Shown piece by piece: positions 62,495 through 64,000 of a stretch of 64,000 bases of DNA. Within the stretch, counting starts at the first letter, position 1; each line of letters starts with the position of its first letter. The notes beneath the pieces were generated by a model that searched no databases, was not told the DNA's origin, and saw only the letters and a list, made by a program, of their open reading frames with translations. This DNA comes from RGIG3178 sp964533965 (GTDB taxonomy: Bacteria > Bacillota > Clostridia > Christensenellales > QAND01). The translations under genes were made by a program, and so were the position numbers. The stretch covers positions 1 through 64,000 of the forward strand of contig CAZHNN010000001.1 of assembly GCA_964533965.1 (NCBI GenBank). The letters run 5' to 3'.

Positions 62495-63775
62495 ATGAAA
62501 GGGTCAACAATCAGCAAGGTATATGCCAGGCAGTTGTTGGATTGCAGCCGCCGTCCCATCCTCGAGGTGGATATCGTTACACAAAGCGGGGCAATGGGGA
62601 GGGGAAGCAGCCCCACCGGCACGTCCGTGGGCATGTATGAGTCCTTTGTGCTGCGCGACGACGATCCGAACGAATACGGCGGGATGAGCGTGCACAAGGC
62701 GGTGGATACCGTATTGAACGTCATCGCGCCCGCCATCATCGGCATGGATGTGATGGACCAGGTTGCTATCGACAAAAAGATGATCGAACTCGACGGGACG
62801 GAGAAAAAATTCAGGCTGGGCGGGAACACCATCTGCAGCGTGTCCATCGCCTGCATCCGGGCTGCGGCCGCCATGGAGAATGTACCACTGTACAGTTATC
62901 TTGCCGGTGGCAAGATCGAGACCCTGCCGCTGCCCACTTTCAATATCCTAAACGGCGGGCGTTACGGCGATATCAACCTGTGCTACAATGAGTGCCTCAT
63001 CGCGCCCATTGGCGCCGAAACCATCGAGGAAGCAGCGCATATGGCGGTGAGAGTGTTCGAAAAGCTGAGCTCCGTCATCAAAAAATACCAGCACGGCGCG
63101 GATGCCGTAACGGGGCGTTCCTTTGGCTATGCGCCGCCGTCCGATGATCCGATGGTATGCTTTTCGCTGATGGCGGAAGCCGTTTCACAGTGCGGGTACG
63201 ACGGCAAGATGGCGTATGCGATCGACGCCGCTTCCAACGAGCAATACGATGACAAGACCGACACGTATTATCTGAAAGGAAAGCGCGTCTCGGGGGACGA
63301 ACTGATCGCCTACACGAAGGAGATGACCAAGACGTTCAACTTCGTGTTCATCGAAGACCTGATGGACGAAAACGATTGGGATGGCTTTGTCAAGGCCAAA
63401 CGGGCGATCACCTGCACAAACATCATTGGCGACGATCTGACGGTAAGTAACATGAGCCGCATCCAAAAGGCTTATGAGATGGGTGGCATCGATGGGTTTA
63501 TCCTGAAGCCCAATCAGGTTGGCTCCATCACGGAATCCCTGCAGGCTTGCGAGTATGCCACAGATCATGGCTTGTTGTATATTCCGTCCGGCAGAGCGGG
63601 CGGTATCGTCGGCGACGTTGTCGAGGACCTTGCGGTGGGGCTGAAGACGAAGGTTGCCAAGCTCGGCGCGCCACGCTCGGGCGAGCGCCTCGACAAGCTG
63701 AACCATATGCTTCGCGCTTCCAGCGAAAACCCGGGCTGCAAGTTGGTGGGTAAATCGGCGTACGTTAAATTCTGA
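62495..63775 (+). CDS. Enolase paralogue lacking several catalytic residues
   Basis: A 426-residue enolase-fold protein. Kept: the metal ligands (IDAAS, FIEDLMDEND, IGDDLTVSN), the catalytic Lys in ILKPNQVG, the late KLGAPRSGER and the flexible-loop Ser region in altered form (SSPTGTSVG). Changed: the SHRSGETE loop reads SGRAGGIVG (catalytic His to Gly), the GDEGGFAP segment reads TGRSFGYAP (catalytic Glu lost), and SHADN reads GRYGD. It is thus unlikely to be an ordinary enolase; it may act on a related phospho-acid or be regulatory. AGGAGG precedes ATG 62495; ATG 62492 is also possible. It shares an operon with glycerate kinase. Confidence 0.85.
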   Translation: MKGSTISKVYARQLLDCSRRPILEVDIVTQSGAMGRGSSPTGTSVGMYESFVLRDDDPNEYGGMSVHKAVDTVLNVIAPAIIGMDVMDQVAIDKKMIELDGTEKKFRLGGNTICSVSIACIRAAAAMENVPLYSYLAGGKIETLPLPTFNILNGGRYGDINLCYNECLIAPIGAETIEEAAHMAVRVFEKLSSVIKKYQHGADAVTGRSFGYAPPSDDPMVCFSLMAEAVSQCGYDGKMAYAIDAASNEQYDDKTDTYYLKGKRVSGDELIAYTKEMTKTFNFVFIEDLMDENDWDGFVKAKRAITCTNIIGDDLTVSNMSRIQKAYEMGGIDGFILKPNQVGSITESLQACEYATDHGLLYIPSGRAGGIVGDVVEDLAVGLKTKVAKLGAPRSGERLDKLNHMLRASSENPGCKLVGKSAYVKF

Positions 63776-63807
63776 TCTTCTTTCTAACAAGTAAGCGGGG
63801 GAAAAAC

Positions 63808-63840
63808 ATGGCCGCACTTTACAATACCATGCATCTGTAA
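63808..63840 (+). CDS. Short ORF (10 codons) between enolase-like and next gene
   Basis: ATG 63808 follows GCGGGGGAAAAAC and reads MAALYNTMHL before TAA at 63838. It ends 20 bases before the next start codon, which has its own GGAAAGGAG. It may be a leader peptide or chance. Confidence 0.3.
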   Translation: MAALYNTMHL

Positions 63841-63860
63841 AGACCGGAAAGGAGTAAAAA

Positions 63861-64000
63861 ATGGGAGCAATCAGCGATATTGTCAAGGATACAAAACTGC
63901 CCAAGATGGTCAGGGTCCGCCAGGAGTTCGACGCGCAGAAGATAGAAGACGTTCCGGCAGAGCTGAATAAAGAGCTGACCCGCAAGGAGATATCCGATAC
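63861..64000 (+). CDS. Start of an unrecognised gene (cut by window end)
   Basis: ATG 63861 has AAAGGAG at ideal distance. The first 46 codons read MGAISDIVKDTKLPKMVRVR and onward, charged and soluble, and stay open to the window edge. I do not recognise the family from this piece. It is in the same direction as glycerate kinase and the enolase paralogue and probably belongs to their operon. Confidence 0.75.
   Translation, partial: MGAISDIVKDTKLPKMVRVRQEFDAQKIEDVPAELNKELTRKEISD

Overview
The window looks like part of a genome of an endospore-forming Bacillota (Clostridia-like), probably a draft or metagenome assembly. It carries a GerA-type germinant-receptor operon, a SpoVB-type flippase, strong Gram-positive ribosome binding sites, sigma-A-like promoters, secreted or anchored proteins without LPXTG motifs and many T-rich terminators. 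Base composition is mostly near 50% GC by eye, with clearly AT-richer stretches at 26.4-27.0 kb and 55.5-60.8 kb. Runs of N at 11949-12048, 29658-29672 and 52663-52672 are assembly gaps; two of them break a reading frame. The species cannot be named from the sequence. No rRNA, intact tRNA, CRISPR array or transposase was seen.

Layout. 0-2.7 kb: a truncated mannose-family PTS IID and a close paralogue fused as IIC-IID. 2.8-4.6 kb: small lipoprotein and membrane proteins. 4.7-9.8 kb: germination operon gerAA-gerAC-gerAC-gerAB. 9.9-13.4 kb: a cyclic-di-GMP-II riboswitch with terminator in front of a large repeat surface protein. 13.5-29.8 kb: mixed housekeeping and envelope genes (SDR, AraC regulator, FN3-like/amidase, phosphatase, nitroreductase, GNAT, zinc ribbon, DJ-1/PfpI, flippase, Pol IV, deacetylase, RNB ribonuclease, M15 peptidase, lipoprotein, tiny proteins), with an AT-rich gene between duplicated ends of the ribonuclease gene.

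30-40.1 kb is a probable organosulfur and sulfur-supply region: ATC-hydrolase family protein, ABC importer (permease, binding protein, ATPase), nitroreductase-like protein, SDR, an Rrf2 regulator, a SulP permease, a Cys/Met PLP enzyme and a MalY-type C-S lyase. Similar short palindromic boxes sit near the promoters of these units, and a broken second Rrf2 gene lies beside one of them.

40.2-49.1 kb: aldo-keto reductase, small membrane protein, PCMT, then two phosphate-uptake units (PiT plus DUF47; pstB-pstS-pstC-pstA-pstB). The two units share a promoter with PhoP-like repeats. The terminal pstB paralogue lacks Walker A lysine and the catalytic glutamate. 49.4-55.4 kb: an XRE regulator and a sugar operon (SDR, inactive YugP-like protein, PTS IIB, Zn alcohol dehydrogenase, PTS IID, PTS IIC; no IIA). 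55.5-60.4 kb: a PAS histidine kinase and an FN3-like/polysaccharide deacetylase, the latter lying between two imperfect tRNA-Arg-like direct repeats. 61-64 kb: glycerate 2-kinase, an enolase paralogue missing catalytic residues, and the start of an unrecognised gene.
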